The notes under the pieces: generated by a model
Databases searched by the model: none
Seen by the model: only the letters and a program-made list of their open reading frames with translations
Told to the model about the DNA's origin: nothing
Position numbers and translations under genes: made by a program
Part shown: positions 46,560 through 58,479 of the stretch, piece after piece
Position numbering within the stretch: position 1 is the stretch's first letter
How the letters are laid out: every line of letters begins with the position of its first letter
From: Phascolarctos cinereus
Lineage: Eukaryota > Chordata > Mammalia > Diprotodontia > Phascolarctidae
Direction: 5' to 3'
Length of the DNA: 64,000 nt
Assembly: GCF_002099425.1 (NCBI RefSeq)
Contig: NW_018344253.1
Location: 1,054,001-1,118,000 of the forward strand

Positions 46560-48120
46560 GTTTTCCTGATGCTTTTTAAGAAAGCAATGAAAAAAAGTCA
46601 TCTAGATACATGGGGGGGGGGGTTTGGTTGTTGTTTTAGCTTTTCAAGAGGATATTCATTAAAAAGATACAACAAACATGGAAATACAAAACATGCCCCC
46701 AAACCAGGGGCACACTCCCCTAAACTACCTTAGTCTTTGCGGAGATTGAGTTCAAACTTAAAGCAATTTGCTGCAAAGCGTTTGCCTCATCGAGTTCCCT
46801 TGTGAATGTAGCGTAGCGAATTGAAAGAATAGATCCCCTGCTTACTTGTGGGCTGGGTGTCACTTGCTTCTCAGGGCTGTGCTGATGGACTGAGCTTGGA
46901 TGGCTGCAAGCTCTGGGTTGACTCCACCTTCCAGATCTTTGGTGACTCTCCTGAACTCTCTCAGTTTACAAGGTCCAATATGCCTTCATTTTAGATAGGA
47001 AAGGATAGACACAAATAGAGACAGAAATAACATCAGAGCCATGGGCTAGTGGCTCCATGTTGACCCAGACCTTGTACAATCTTGACTTCATGCTAACTCT
47101 TTGTAAGAAAGGGCCTGAGATCTTCTACCCCTCCATCCCCTGCTCAGAGGCCCACGGCAGTTTGCCTTCCTCACTGGACACCTGGAAAGTAAAAAGGGCA
47201 TATTTTTTTTTCCAATTTTGCTTTTCCTGCTTTACATCACTTCATTTAAGACTTTTTATGTCTCTTTTTCTTCCTCCTGTAGCAGCCCTTCAGGGGTTAC
47301 CTCCCCTCCCAACTTGGCACTTGGGGGTTGGGACCCCAGGAAGTGACTACTACCATGATTTCAGAGTAACTCTATGGGTCTGTACTCTCTAAAACTACAG
47401 GCACAAGCCTCCCTCCACCAGTATATTTCCCTTTCAGAGCCAGCCAATAGTTATTGTTGGCTCAAAACAAGGAAGTAAGAAGAGTAGCCACAACACGGGG
47501 GACATCCTCTCTCATGATACTTAGACTGTCAATGGAAACATTGGATGTGCCCATGGAGACAGAGATGGATACAGATAAAGAGTCACACATGTAGGAAATA
47601 CATGTAACCAAGGCATATCACACCTCTGGCACCGAAGGACTCTAGTGGCTATCTCTCTCCTTGTGGTATCCTTGTATTGCTCCACCCAAGGGCTTAGATT
47701 GAACAGGTTGCTCAGCTAGGTTCCCTAGACCTATTTCTTTACAACTCAAATCTAGACTGTCGAGGATAATTCTTGAATCCATGGCTAGTTCTCTTCTGTT
47801 GCCAAGGATTGTACTTACGAATGCTGCCTTTCTCCCCAACTCTTTTTTAAGGGTGCAGTGTCTTCAGATGATTGAGTGGCTCTGCTGCAAGATGCTGTGC
47901 CACTGTGGAGAGGAGAAGAAAGAAATCCCTTGGCCCAGCCTTCCCCCATTCCCTCCTCCCCCACCCCCCACAAAGAGAGAAGTTCTTCCCTAGCTGGCTC
48001 TTTTCTCTGCTTCCAGGAGCCCCACTCCTTACAGTCTCAACTACTTCCACAGCTATAAGCTTTGTTTCTTAAAGGCCACCAGGGAAATGGTCAGTGTTAG
48101 GCCAATCAAAGGCAAGGTGC
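46560..48120. other. Intron 1 repeat-poor block P
   Basis: About 1.5 kb with a G10 homopolymer at 46612-46621 and no recognised transposon. Confidence 0.4.
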
Positions 48121-48121
48121 T

Positions 48122-48276
48122 GCTTTTTTTTTTTTGAAGGCAATTGGGGTTAAGTGACTTGCCCAGGGTTACACAGCTAGTAAGTGTCAAGTGTTTGGTC
48201 TGAGGCCGGATTTGAACTCAGGTCCTCCTGACTTCAGGGCTGGTGCTCCATCCACTGCGCCACCTAGCTACCCCCA
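48122..48276 (-). repeat. Short poly-A SINE, reverse
   Basis: T11 run, TTAAGTGACTTGCCCAGGGT, GGCCGGATTTGAACTCAGGT, CCATCCACTGCGCCACCTAG. Well preserved, full length. Confidence 0.92.
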
Positions 48277-48279
48277 AGT

Positions 48280-48565
48280 TGTCTCTGAATTCCATCAGGT
48301 TGTCTCTGAAGACCTTCACTCTTCCTGAGGGGTGAAGATAAACTTTTTTTTTTGTAGTGCATTTGAAACCTTAATACCTTATTGTTTCTGTTACCTCCCT
48401 CTTATCTTTTGTGATTACATCCAGTAACCTGGGTCAGAAGTGTCTGATCGACTCCTTCCCCACTACATGCATATGTTTTAATTGTCCATAATACTCCATT
48501 ATGCTGTGTTGTATATTGTGACTGCTTGATTAATTTCCCATAAATATCGTTTTGATCATGTTGAT
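48280..48565. other. Intron 1, possible L1 trace
   Basis: AATACTCCATTATGCTGTGT at about 48489 resembles a reverse L1 3' end but is too diverged to call. TTGTCTCTGAA occurs twice at 48280-48310. Confidence 0.35.
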
Positions 48566-48569
48566 GTTT

Positions 48570-49090
48570 TGTAACCTTCCTTAGATTCTTACTGCTTAGA
48601 GAATAAAGGCCACACTCTATGGATTGTTTTTAAGCCCCTCCACAGTCTTGATTTCCAGCCACAGTTCTACTCCAGCCATACTGTTCACTGCCCCTCAAAC
48701 AAGCCTCATATTCTCTAACTTTATACTTTTTAGACAATATCTTATGCTTTCTCCCTCCTAATGATACTCCTGCTTATCAAAATATGATTCATCATTAAAG
48801 GCTAAACTCAGATCACATGTCTTCCCTGACTGTCCTAGCTATTGGGTTCTTCCTTCTACCTTTAAATCTGTGATCCTGTGATCTTTCCTCACTCTGGCCT
48901 CCTCACAGCCTTGTCTACACCACTCATCTGGCAACTATCATAGCCTGCCTTTTGTTATTACTTCACTATTTTATGTGTGTATACAAGTAGGGTTTGCCAG
49001 ACCAACACTGTATATTCCTTGAGGGCAAGAACTCTATCAGGCCCTTGTAGGGGGCTGGTTTCATGCTTGGCCCTTAGTAGGTAATTTTTT
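48570..49090 (+). repeat. L2 LINE ORF2 end and 3' UTR
   Basis: TTTTTAAGCCCCTCCACAGT, CTACTCCAGCCATACTGTTC, AAAGGCTAAACTCAGATCAC, ATTCCTTGAGGGCAAGAACT, CTTGGCCCTTAGTAGG. Lies about 175 bp before PTK7 exon 2. Confidence 0.8.
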
Positions 49091-49265
49091 TTTATCACCC
49101 TCAAACATTAATTTAATGCCTGCAATATGCTTAGGTCTCTACATCTCTGCCCTCCAGCATCATGTGTCAGGATAAGGAAAGGATTCATGTGTTGGATAGA
49201 GGGGTAGTGATCCTCCCATGACATCTTCTTTTTCCTTCTCCTCACATTCCCACCCCCAGCTACAG

Positions 49266-49553
49266 GGACAAGAGCTGCCATCATCTTCACCAAGGAGCCT
49301 TCCTCCCAGGATGCACTGCAGGGGCGCCGGGCACTGCTACGTTGTGAGGTGGAGTCCCCGGGCCACGTTCACGTTCACTGGCTGCTCAATGGGGTCCCCA
49401 TCCAAGACTCGGAACGACGCTTTACCAAGGGGAACAATCTGAGCTTTGCAGCTGTGGACCGGCTGCAGGATGCGGGTGCCTTTCAGTGTGTGGCTCGGGA
49501 TAATGTCACGGGTGAAGAGGCCCACAGCGCCAATGCCTCCTTCAACATCAAAT
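49266..49553 (+). CDS. PTK7: PTK7 exon 2: Ig domain 1
   Basis: Reads (G)TRAAIIFTKEPSSQDALQG, RRALLRCEVESPGHVHVHWL, LNGVPIQDSERRFTKGNNLS, FAAVDRLQDAGAFQCVARDN, VTGEEAHSANASFNIK and one base of Trp. Ig cysteines are in LRCEVE and FQCVAR, with Trp in HWLL and the DAGAF-C strand. There are N-glycosylation sequons NVT, NAS and none between. I place the start at 49266 because G-T-R-A-A-I-I-F aligns with human GTQTAIVF; an acceptor 6 nt upstream (CCCAG at 49255-49259) is also in frame. The donor GTGAGT sits in a GTGA repeat. Confidence 0.93.
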
Positions 49554-50114
49554 GTGAGTGAGTGAGTGAGTGCTGGGCAAGTGCTTTTCTTCCACTTCCC
49601 CTGGCTGCTGACTCCCTGGAAAGTTCTGTGCCTCAGCTGCCAAGCTCAAGAGTGCTTGGACAAAAAAGGGCTCTGATCAGTTTCATTCTCTGCTGGTGCT
49701 GCCGTGAATCTGAGAGTCAAATGACCTCTCTCCTTTGCTGCAAAATGTCTTTTTTTTTTTTAAAGCTTAACCATCTATCTTTCCCTGTCCTGTCTGCTAA
49801 GTGACCTTCTGAACAGGAAGGGCAGTGGGAGGCAGCTTTTTAAAATACCAGACAAAAGTTACTGGGAGCAGCTTTGAACACTCAGAATCCACAACTTCCA
49901 CATGCCTGCCTCTCCTCTACCAAGTTTTCTGTCCACTTCTTAGCAGGAACTGTCTTATGTTCTTTGGCTTCTGGAAGCCATGGTTCTCTTCTTTGCTTTT
50001 CTTTCATTCCCCTTCCCCTGCTGTCTGCTCTCTCCTCCCTCTTTGTCCCCCACTGTGGACTATTAGAAGTCTTGATCTGGGCTCCCAGGTCACAATCTGG
50101 TCTCTGTGCTTCAG

Positions 50115-50217
50115 GGATTGAGACTGGGCCCGTCATCCTAAAGCATCCGGCCTCACTGGCAGAGATTCAACCCCAGACACTGGTCACTTTGCGTTGTCAC
50201 ATTGACGGACATCCTCG
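50115..50217 (+). CDS. PTK7: PTK7 exon 3: first half of Ig domain 2
   Basis: (W)IETGPVILKHPASLAEIQ, PQTLVTLRCHIDGHP and two bases of Arg. First Ig2 cysteine is in LRCHID. HPAS.AEIQPQT.VTLRCHIDGHPR is nearly identical to human. Acceptor CTTCAG, donor GTAAGG at 50218. A long TG/AG repeat begins 58 nt after the donor. Confidence 0.96.
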
Positions 50218-50965
<748 letters not shown>

Positions 50966-51156
50966 CCCAACGTACCAGTGGTTCCGGGATAGGAATCCCC
51001 TCTCTGACAGTCAGGGCAACTACTCGGTCAGCAGCAAAGAGAGAAACTTGACCCTGCGTCGTGCCAGCCCTGAGCACAGTGGTGTTTACAGCTGTTGCGC
51101 CCACAACTCCTTTGGCCACATCTGCAGCAATCAGAACATCACCCTAAGCATTGCTG
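50966..51156 (+). CDS. PTK7: PTK7 exon 4: second half of Ig domain 2
   Basis: (R)PTYQWFRDRNPLSDSQGNY, SVSSKERNLTLRRASPEHSG, VYSCCAHNSFGHICSNQNIT, LSIA and one base of Asp. The Ig Trp is in YQWF and the second cysteine in VYSCC. Sequons include NYS, NLT and NIT. Acceptor TTCCACAG. The donor is GTATTC, which lacks the usual G at +5. Confidence 0.95.
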
Positions 51157-51340
51157 GTATTCCTGGGGTCCATGGGGTGGGGTGGGTCAGAGATAGCCAG
51201 CATGGCATCACGGGAGCGGTGACCCTAGGGGAAGGGAGAGGAGACTTTGGCTCTGCTGATAGGCTCTTTTTTTGGAAGATTGGTTCTGCTCCTCTTCCCC
51301 CTGCTCTGTCATGCTATTATTCTTTTCCTTCTGTCTCTAG

Positions 51341-51491
51341 ATGAGAGCTTTGCACGTCCATTGGTGGTACCGCAGGACCAGGTGGTGGGGAAGAATGAGG
51401 ATGCTATGTTCCATTGCCAGTTCACGGCCCAGCCACCTCCCACCCTGCAGTGGTTCTTTGAGGATGACTCCCCCATCACTAACCGTAGTCG
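51341..51491 (+). CDS. PTK7: PTK7 exon 5: first half of Ig domain 3
   Basis: (D)ESFARPLVVPQDQVVGKNE, DAMFHCQFTAQPPPTLQWFF, EDDSPITNRS and two bases of Arg. Cysteine in FHCQFT, Trp in LQWFF; sequon NRS. Acceptor GTCTCTAG, donor GTAAGC. The intron before it is only 184 nt. Confidence 0.96.
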
Positions 51492-53403
51492 GTAAGCCTT
51501 CCCTATCTATTCTGCAGACAGTCCAGCACCTAATGTTAAGATAGGCTGGAGGACCTGCCTCCTTCCTTCCTCATCTAGTGTACACAGAAGGACCAGTGTG
51601 CACATGATATCAAGGACCCAAGACATAGCCAATGAGAGAAGCCCTCGAATAACAGGCTGATGCCTGGAAGTGGTCTTTGTGTACGAATAGGTGCACTGGG
51701 AGGTATTGGACAGCCCAGGGCCTTTCTAACAACAGGATGCAGAACAGTAAGTATGCCCGTCCTCCATCTGGAACCAGAGTACCCTTTAGTGCTGTCTGGC
51801 TGGCCACAGCCTCTGCCTCAGTTGGGACAGCTAGGTGGTGCTTTAGATAGAGTGCTAGATTTTGAGTTAGAGAGACTTAAGTTCAAATCTCACCCCAGAT
51901 ACTTACTAACTTTATGATTAACTCCCTCTCCCCCCACTCCCAGGCAAGTTGTTTAGCCTCAGTTTCTTTATCTGTAAAATGTGGGTCATAATAGCACCTC
52001 CTTCCCAGGGCTGTTGTGAGAATCAGTTGAGATAACTTGTGTAACGCATTTGTGAACCTTTAAGTACTTATATAAATGTTGGTTATTAGTTCTAAGCTGG
52101 ACCTAGCCAGAAATGAGAAAGAAACCTTTCCCTCTTCCCTCAAAGTCCTTCCTAGCCTCTTTCCCAGAGGGGAGCTCTGTTCTAGCCCAGACCCTCAAAA
52201 ATACAAAATGCCCCCGAGCAGTACTGACATAGTGGAAAGAGTTCTGAACTTGGAACCAGGAGACAACTGCCTTTGAACCTTAGCTGGGACATTTGAGATC
52301 ATAGAGTTAGAGCTGACAAGGATTTCACAGATCATGTCATACAACCCTTCATTTTGCAGGTGAGGATACTAAGGACCATAAAGGTTAAGTGATTTGCCCA
52401 AGGTCACACAGGGAGTTAGTAGCAGAGTCTGGAATTCAAACCCAGGTCCTCTAACTTTCAGATCTTTAGAATGCGTTACTAAGAGGCACTAAAGAATTCC
52501 CTTTTTCTTTAAGAAAAGGACAGATCTACATCTGTGATGATTTAAGTAGAGGCCTTACTGAAAGCCAAGGGCTGTGAACCCGATGGCTTCTAAAGGTCTT
52601 TTAAGCACCTGGGATTCTGATAGAAAACAAACCCTGGTGATTTGTAGAAATCTAGTTTATACTGCCCCTCGAGCAGCTGAGATGGTAATAACCCTCCAAG
52701 AATCTTTGAGATGTTTCCTTTTCCCTTCAGCCCTTTTACTTAATCAGCTGTGGATCCTGAGCAAGTCAGGCTACATACTCTGAGTATGTTTCTTCATTTG
52801 TAAGATGGAGATAATAAATTTTGCATTCCCTGCCTTACAGGGTAGTTCTAAGGAATGTGGTTTATACATATTAAGGTATAAGAGGCTAACTATTCTTTTT
52901 TTGGGTGGGGGGCATGACTTGCCTGGGAGCATAGGTGATAGGTGTACCTGGATTTTTTGATTAGGACCTCTCCAAAAGCTGAATGGAAATTCTTCCTTTC
53001 ATCTTTTTTCATTAAGGTACCTATATCTCCAGCATCTAGTACAAAGCCTGGCATATAGTAGATGCTTAATAAAATATTTGTGGATTGGTTAATTGAACCT
53101 GGGCAGCAAAGGAAGCAGGGCCCCCTGAACGCTTTCTTGTCTTGACCCCTACAGGCCTTCTCCCCAAATGTCCTTTTAACCTCCAGGGAGCTTTGGGGTG
53201 GCTGGTGAGTGAGTAAAAGATGCTAGGGCGCTGCTCCTCCCCAGTTACAAGAAATGTCAATGTCAGTCTCCCTCCCTCACTTCTTCCCCATCTCTGCTGT
53301 CTTCAAACCCTTCCCCCTTCTAGGAGATGAGCAGGGCTGTGTTCTGTATGCATTTTGTCCTTAATGCCTGGCTCATCACTGAATGGTTCTCTCTCTTCCC
53401 CAG
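51492..53403 (+). other. PTK7: PTK7 intron 5 with several SINEs
   Basis: Forward CORE-SINE at about 51820-52088 (GGGACAGCTAGGTGGTGCTT, tail TAAGTACTTATATAAATGTT); a forward head fragment at 52225-52290; a reverse MIR-type copy at 52290-52480 (GGTTAAGTGATTTGCCCAAG); a forward tail at 52735-52895; and an L2 terminus at 53010-53090 (CAGCATCTAGTACAAAGCCT, GGCATATAGTAGATGCTTAA). Confidence 0.75.
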
Positions 53404-53552
53404 GATTCCTCACCTCCGGCGGGCCACAGTTTTTTTCAACGGCTCTCTGTTGCTGACACAGGTCCGACCACGTAATGCTGGGGTATACCGATGCGTGGGC
53501 CGTGGCCAGAGAGGCCCACCTGTTGTCCTAGAGGCCACTCTTCACCTAGAAG
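53404..53552 (+). CDS. PTK7: PTK7 exon 6: second half of Ig domain 3
   Basis: (R)IPHLRRATVFFNGSLLLTQ, VRPRNAGVYRCVGRGQRGPP, VVLEATLHLE and one base of Glu. Sequon NGS, second cysteine in VYRCVG. Very close to human. Acceptor CTTCCCCAG, donor GTCAGT. Confidence 0.96.
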
Positions 53553-53808
53553 GTCAGTGCAGGCCTGAGCCCAAGGTTCTAAGGCTGGACCACTCTGCCC
53601 TTTCATGAGGAAAAAGTGGGCTTTATGTCATGCTCAGACATGAGGTTTAGAGACAGGATTAGAGTTGTAGGCAGGCAGCTAAGGGGAATTGATTCAGGGG
53701 TCATAGAGGTCAAAGGGGGCTTGGAGCATTAGACTAGACAGAGAATGGTGAGGGGTGGGTCATGACTACCTTGATCCCCCACAAATAATAGAATTATATC
53801 CCCCACAG

Positions 53809-54075
53809 AGATTGAAGACATGCCACCCTTCCAGTCTCGAGTGTTCACGGTGGGCAGAGAGGAGCGGGTCGCCTGCATTGCTCCCCAGGGTGTGCCAGAG
53901 CCCCGCGTGTGGTGGGAGCGGGCTGGGACCCGGGTGCCCCACCATGGCAAGGTCTATCAAGAAGGCTACGTGCTAGTCTTTGCCAATACAACCGAGAGTG
54001 ATGCTGGCACCTATACCTGCTATGCAGCCAACCAGGCTGGCCAGCGGCATCAGGAGGTCAACATCACTGTGGCCA
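53809..54075 (+). CDS. PTK7: PTK7 exon 7: Ig domain 4
   Basis: (E)IEDMPPFQSRVFTVGREER, VACIAPQGVPEPRVWWERAG, TRVPHHGKVYQEGYVLVFAN, TTESDAGTYTCYAANQAGQR, HQEVNITVA and one base of Thr. It is a whole Ig domain in one exon, with cysteines in VACIAP and YTCYAA and Trp pair RVWWE. Sequons NTT and NIT. Acceptor CCCACAG, donor GTGAGC. Confidence 0.96.
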
Positions 54076-54159
54076 GTGAGCAAACCTGCATGAAGGGGAT
54101 CGGGGGTTGGGGGAAGTCTTCACCTCTCTCTCTTGCTCCCAAGACACTTGTTTGAAGGC

Positions 54160-54415
54160 CTGACTGTTTTTTTTAAAAAAACAAGGTCACTGTACTGGTC
54201 AGTGAGGGAAATCATTCGTTTTAGGTCTGGTCCTAGGATTTCATTAGCATAGAGAGCTCCATTTGAGGTAACACCCTCTACCATTGCAAAGTAGTAGCTG
54301 TTGTGCAACATTACAGTCTTAAGAGTTGCCTGGAATACCAAGAGGCTAAGTGACTTCCCCTTAATCAGAGGTGGGACTTGAGCCCAGGTTGTCCTGAGGA
54401 GCTAGCTCTCTAACT
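54160..54415 (-). repeat. Marsupial SINE with MIR-like core, reverse (second copy of the 21650 family)
   Basis: GAGGTAACACCCTCTACCAT, ACAGTCTTAAGAGTTGCCTG, GAATACCAAGAGGCTAAGTG, GAGCCCAGGTTGTCCTGAGG. Confidence 0.6.
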
Positions 54416-55227
54416 ATAAATGCATTTGACAAAACTTGAAACAAATAGTTAATACAAACGGTGCATGTATGACTGACTGAATGACTGAATCCAAAGAATG
54501 TTGACTAATAGATTGATGTAAGTCTGGAAGGGAGGACTGTGGTTTGTCTTTATTGAAGTCATATCAGGGACATTCCTGATTAGCTTGGCAGACAGAAGAC
54601 TGGGAGGGATAGCTAATATTTTGCATAACAATTAGAATCCAAAAGATTTGAACCAGCTTTAGAAAAAAAAGGATAAATCTGAGAAGATGGCTTTTTATAA
54701 AGATAAATTTAAGGTTAAAAAAAAAAAAAGAAACAAAACCCTCCCATGACAGTGGCATCAATACAAGATGAGAGTGATGTGGTTAGACTGAAGTCCATAA
54801 AGGTGGATCATGAAGAGTTGCCTATTTTGAGTTAATCAAAGAATCTGTAATGGGGTGGGGTAGAGAGGTGAGGATTAATGTTCTAATATTTCCCATTTCT
54901 ACTTAGAATAATTTATAGCTGCAGTCCGCAGATAAATTAATTGTGCCAAAAAGGTTCTTTATTGAAGAAAAATATTCAGCACACTTCTGATTAATGTAGT
55001 GATATTACCATTCCGTAAAAGATAATTTCCACTCATCCACACTCTTGGCTTTACTTTTCCTTTTTAATAAAACCCAAGTCTTCATAAGGAAATATTTTCA
55101 AAACTGCATAGAAAAGTTTTGTTTTGTTTTAAACAGTCTCTTCCTTAACCGCTTTTTTAGACATAAATCAACGTTGATTAAACTTCTTTTATGTGGCGGG
55201 CCCTGTTTTAGCTTCTTTATCTTGTTA

Positions 55228-55460
55228 ATTGCCATCTAGGTGGTGCAGTAGCCTGGAGTCAGGAAAACTGTCATTCCCGAGTTCAAATACAGACTCAGAC
55301 ACATATTAGCTGTGTGACCCAAGTCACTTAACCCTGTTTGCCTTAGTTTCCTCATCTGTCAAATGAGCTGGAGAAGGAAGTGGCAAACCATTCCAGTATT
55401 TCTGCCAAGAAAACCCCAAATGGGGTCACAAAGAATTGGACGTGACTGAAAAATGACTGA
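55228..55460 (+). repeat. RTE/BovB-tailed SINE, forward
   Basis: CATCTAGGTGGTGCAGTAGC, CCCGAGTTCAAATACAGACT, GGAAGTGGCAAACCATTCCA, AAACCCCAAATGGGGTCACA, AAGAATTGGACGTGACTGAA. The head is shortened. Confidence 0.9.
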
Positions 55461-55984
55461 TCTTGTTATGATTTTAATTCAACCTTAAAGAGAACAGAAT
55501 AAGATTCAATTGAAATTAAAGTTCCTTTTTTTACTATACTAATTCTATTAAGACAACTTTAGCCAATTTTCTGTAAGGCCCTGAAGCATCTGAATGTTAA
55601 AATTTATGATATTCACCTACATATCAGGCTATGTTCAGATATGGTCAAATGAGGTAATGATTGTAAAGTGCTTAGCTCATTGTCTGGCAAATAGTAAGTA
55701 TTATATAAATGTAAATATTATGTTGTTATTATTATTAATATATGGAACTTTGCTTTCTTCAGGCCTGCCTTAAAAACCCAAAGTACCTAAGGAACTATGT
55801 AGACTCTTTTAGGGTATTCCTTAAAATATTGAGGTTTTAAGTCCTAGAGACTTAAAGAAAGAGATGGTATGCTTTTCCCTTCCTGAGATTCTGTCATCGT
55901 TGTTTGGAGTGGAAGATGTAGCCCCTTCCTCAAGGAATCTAGAGCACTTATACAGAGTTCTAAAGATGACAGAAACCAATCAAG

Positions 55985-58150
55985 TAACTAACCAGCATGT
56001 TAGTCCGTCAGCATTGATTAAGCACCTACTGTGTATGTGCTGGGCATACAAAAAAAGGACAACAAATGGTTCCTGCCCTCCGGGAGCTACCAGTCTAGTG
56101 GGGGAGACAACAAGCAAACAACTATGTACAGACTAGCCCTATACAGGATGAATTGACAGGTAGTCTCAGGAGGAAGGCATTACTAAGATTTAGGAGGACC
56201 AGGAAAGGCTTCTTGTAGAAGGTGGGGCTTAAAGGGACTCAGGAGGTGGAGATGAGGAGAGAGAGCATTCCAGGCACGGGAGGACAGACAAGTGAAAATG
56301 CTTAAGGCTGGAAGGTGGAGGTCTTGTTCCAGGAAGAGCAAGGATTCCAATGTCCCTGGATCTCAGTGTATGTGGAGGGGAGTGAGGTGTAAGACGGCTC
56401 GCAAGGCAGAAAGGGACCGGCTTATGAAGGACTTTAAAAGGATTTTATATTTAATCCTAGAGTTAATAGGGAATCCCTGGAGTTGATTGAATAGGGGAGT
56501 GAAATGGTCAGATCTGCAGTGTAGGAAGATCATTTTGACAGCTGAGTGGAAGAGAGAGACCTGAGGCAGTCAGCAGATTATTGCAGTAGTTCAGTCGTGA
56601 GGTGATGAGGTCTTTCACCAGCGTGGTGGCAGTGCTAGTGAAGGGAAGAAGGAATGGATATACTCTGCAAGAGTAGAAGCCCGTCAGATTGGCCAGCATG
56701 ACAAAACAGAAAAATGATAAATGTTGGAGAAGATGTGGGAAAATTGGAACACTAATACGTTATTGGTGGAGTTGTGAAATGATCCAGCCATTCTGGAGAG
56801 CAATTTGGAACTATGTCCAAAGGGCTATAAAAATGTGTATACCCTTTGACCCAGCAATAGCACTTCTAGGGCTGTGTCCCAAAGAGATCATACAGATGGG
56901 AAAAGGACCCACATGTACAGAAATATTTATAGCAGCTCTTTTTGTGGTGGCAAACAACTGGAAATTGAGGGGATGCCCATCAGTTGAGGAATGGCTGAAC
57001 AAGTTGTGGTATGTGAATGTAATGGAATACTATTGTACTGTAAGAAATGATGAGCAGGTGGATTTCAGAGAAACCTGGAAAGACATGTATGAACTGATGC
57101 TGAGTGAAGTGAGCAGAACCAGGAGAATGTTGTATACACTAACAGCCACACTATGTGATGACTAAGTTTGATAGACTTAGCTCTTCTCAGCAATGCAAGA
57201 ATCTAAGACGTCTCCAAAAGTCTCATGATGGAAAATGCTATCCACATCCAGAGAAAAAACTGTGGAGTTTGAATGCAGATCGAAGCATGCTATTTGCTCT
57301 TTTTTTTCTTCTGTTTTGTTTTGTTTCCTCTTTCTGATGGTTGCTCCTGTTGGTTCTAATTCTTCCTTACAGCATGACTAATGTGAAAATTTTTAAAAAA
57401 AAGTAGAAGCAGCAGGACTTGACAATTGATTGGATACAAGACAGTGAGGAGATGAGTATCACACTTGACTTGGGAGCCTGAGCAACTGAGAAGATGGTGG
57501 TACCCTTGACATTAATAGGGAGGTTAGCAAGAGGGGAGTGTTTGATGGGGAAGATAATGAGTTTGGTTTTGGACATGTTGAATTTAAACTACCCATGAGA
57601 CATCCAGTTCAAGATGTGAGACTAGAGGGTTGGCAGAGGGGTAAGGGCCAAACAAGGTAAGTCTGAGAAGCATCTTCTTAGAGGTAATAATTGAAATCAT
57701 GGGAGCTGATGAGATCAAGTGAAATAGTGTAGAGGGAGAAGGCCCAGGACAGAGTTTTGGGAGACTCTCATAGTTAGCAGTCGTGACTTGGATGAAGATC
57801 CAGCAAAAGAGAGAAGGAAGAAGCAATCAAGACAGGTACAAGCCACAAACCAGAAGAGAGCAGATTCATGAAGACCTAGATGGTCACCTAGAGGGTGATT
57901 GACAGTGTCAGAGGCTCCAAGAGAGGTCAGGAAGGATGAGGATTAAGAGAAGGCCATTGGATTTAGCAAATTAGAGATAACTGGTAGCTTTGGAGAGAGC
58001 AGTTTCTGTGGAATGATGAGGTTGGAAGCCAGACTGTAAAGAGTTAAGGGAGTGAGAGGAAGGAAGAAGAGGCATCTATTGTAAATGACCTTCTCATGGA
58101 ATTTAGCCATGAAAGGGAGTACAGGATGATGGCTAGCAGGGGATGGATGG
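55985..58150 (-). repeat. L2 LINE ORF2 end and 3' UTR, reverse, split by L1
   Basis: Plus-strand wording is the reverse L2 end: AAGCACCTACTGTGTATGTG, CTCCGGGAGCTACCAGTCTA, AGCATTCCAGGCACGGGAGG, GGAGTGAAATGGTCAGATCT. The minus strand encodes LVKDLITSRLNYCNNLL (about 56550-56610), the conserved SRLDYCN-type C-terminal motif of L2/CR1 ORF2. It continues after the L1 (GGACATGTTGAATTTAAACT at about 57573) into more ORF2 sequence. About 1.4 kb of L2 in total, one of the longest LINE pieces here. Confidence 0.88.
56681..57401 (+). repeat. L1 LINE 3' end inserted into the L2
   Basis: Encodes MASMTKQKNDKCWRRCGKIG, ...MCIPFDPAIALLGLCPKEII, ...EEWLNKLWYVNVMEYYCTVR, the L1 ORF2 C terminus, open for 158 codons; then 3' UTR and short A tail. 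The duplication AGTAGAAGC lies at 56672-56680 and 57402-57410. 5'-truncated. A sister of the L1 at 44013-44731. Confidence 0.93.
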
Positions 58151-58324
58151 ATCAAGTGTCTCCTCCCACATCTCCCAGCCTCCTTTACTCCCTACTAGTC
58201 TATGCATTACTGCCAGATTTGGTGAGGATAAGGGGGAGGGGATGGTTTTTTATGGTCATTTCCAACTCTCACCTCCTAGGAATCTATTAAATATATTTTC
58301 CTAGATACTGTTCCAATTGTCACT

Positions 58325-58462
58325 CTTTTTTTTTTTTGGTTTTTTAGCTAGGCAGTGGGGTTGAGTGACTTGCCCAGGGTCACACAGCCAATAAGTGTTA
58401 TGTGTCTGAGGCCGGATTTGAACTCAGGTCCTTCTGAATCCAGGGCGCCACCTAGCTGCCCC
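58325..58462 (-). repeat. Short poly-A SINE, reverse, with internal loss
   Basis: T run, GGTTTTTTAGCTAGGCAGTG, GAGTGACTTGCCCAGGGTCA, GGCCGGATTTGAACTCAGGT, then directly GGGCGCCACCTAGCTGCCCC. The GGTGCTCTATCCACT segment present in sister copies is missing, leaving a shorter head. Confidence 0.9.
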
Positions 58463-58479
58463 TCACTCCTCCTCTCTAA

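Larger units (their letters stand above)
5664..49265 (+). other. PTK7: PTK7 intron 1 (about 43.6 kb)
   Basis: A phase-1 intron between signal-peptide exon and Ig1 exon. Long first introns often carry enhancers. Recognisable content is mostly transposon remains; longer repeat-poor blocks are listed separately. I see no coding exon of another gene on either strand. Confidence 0.85.
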
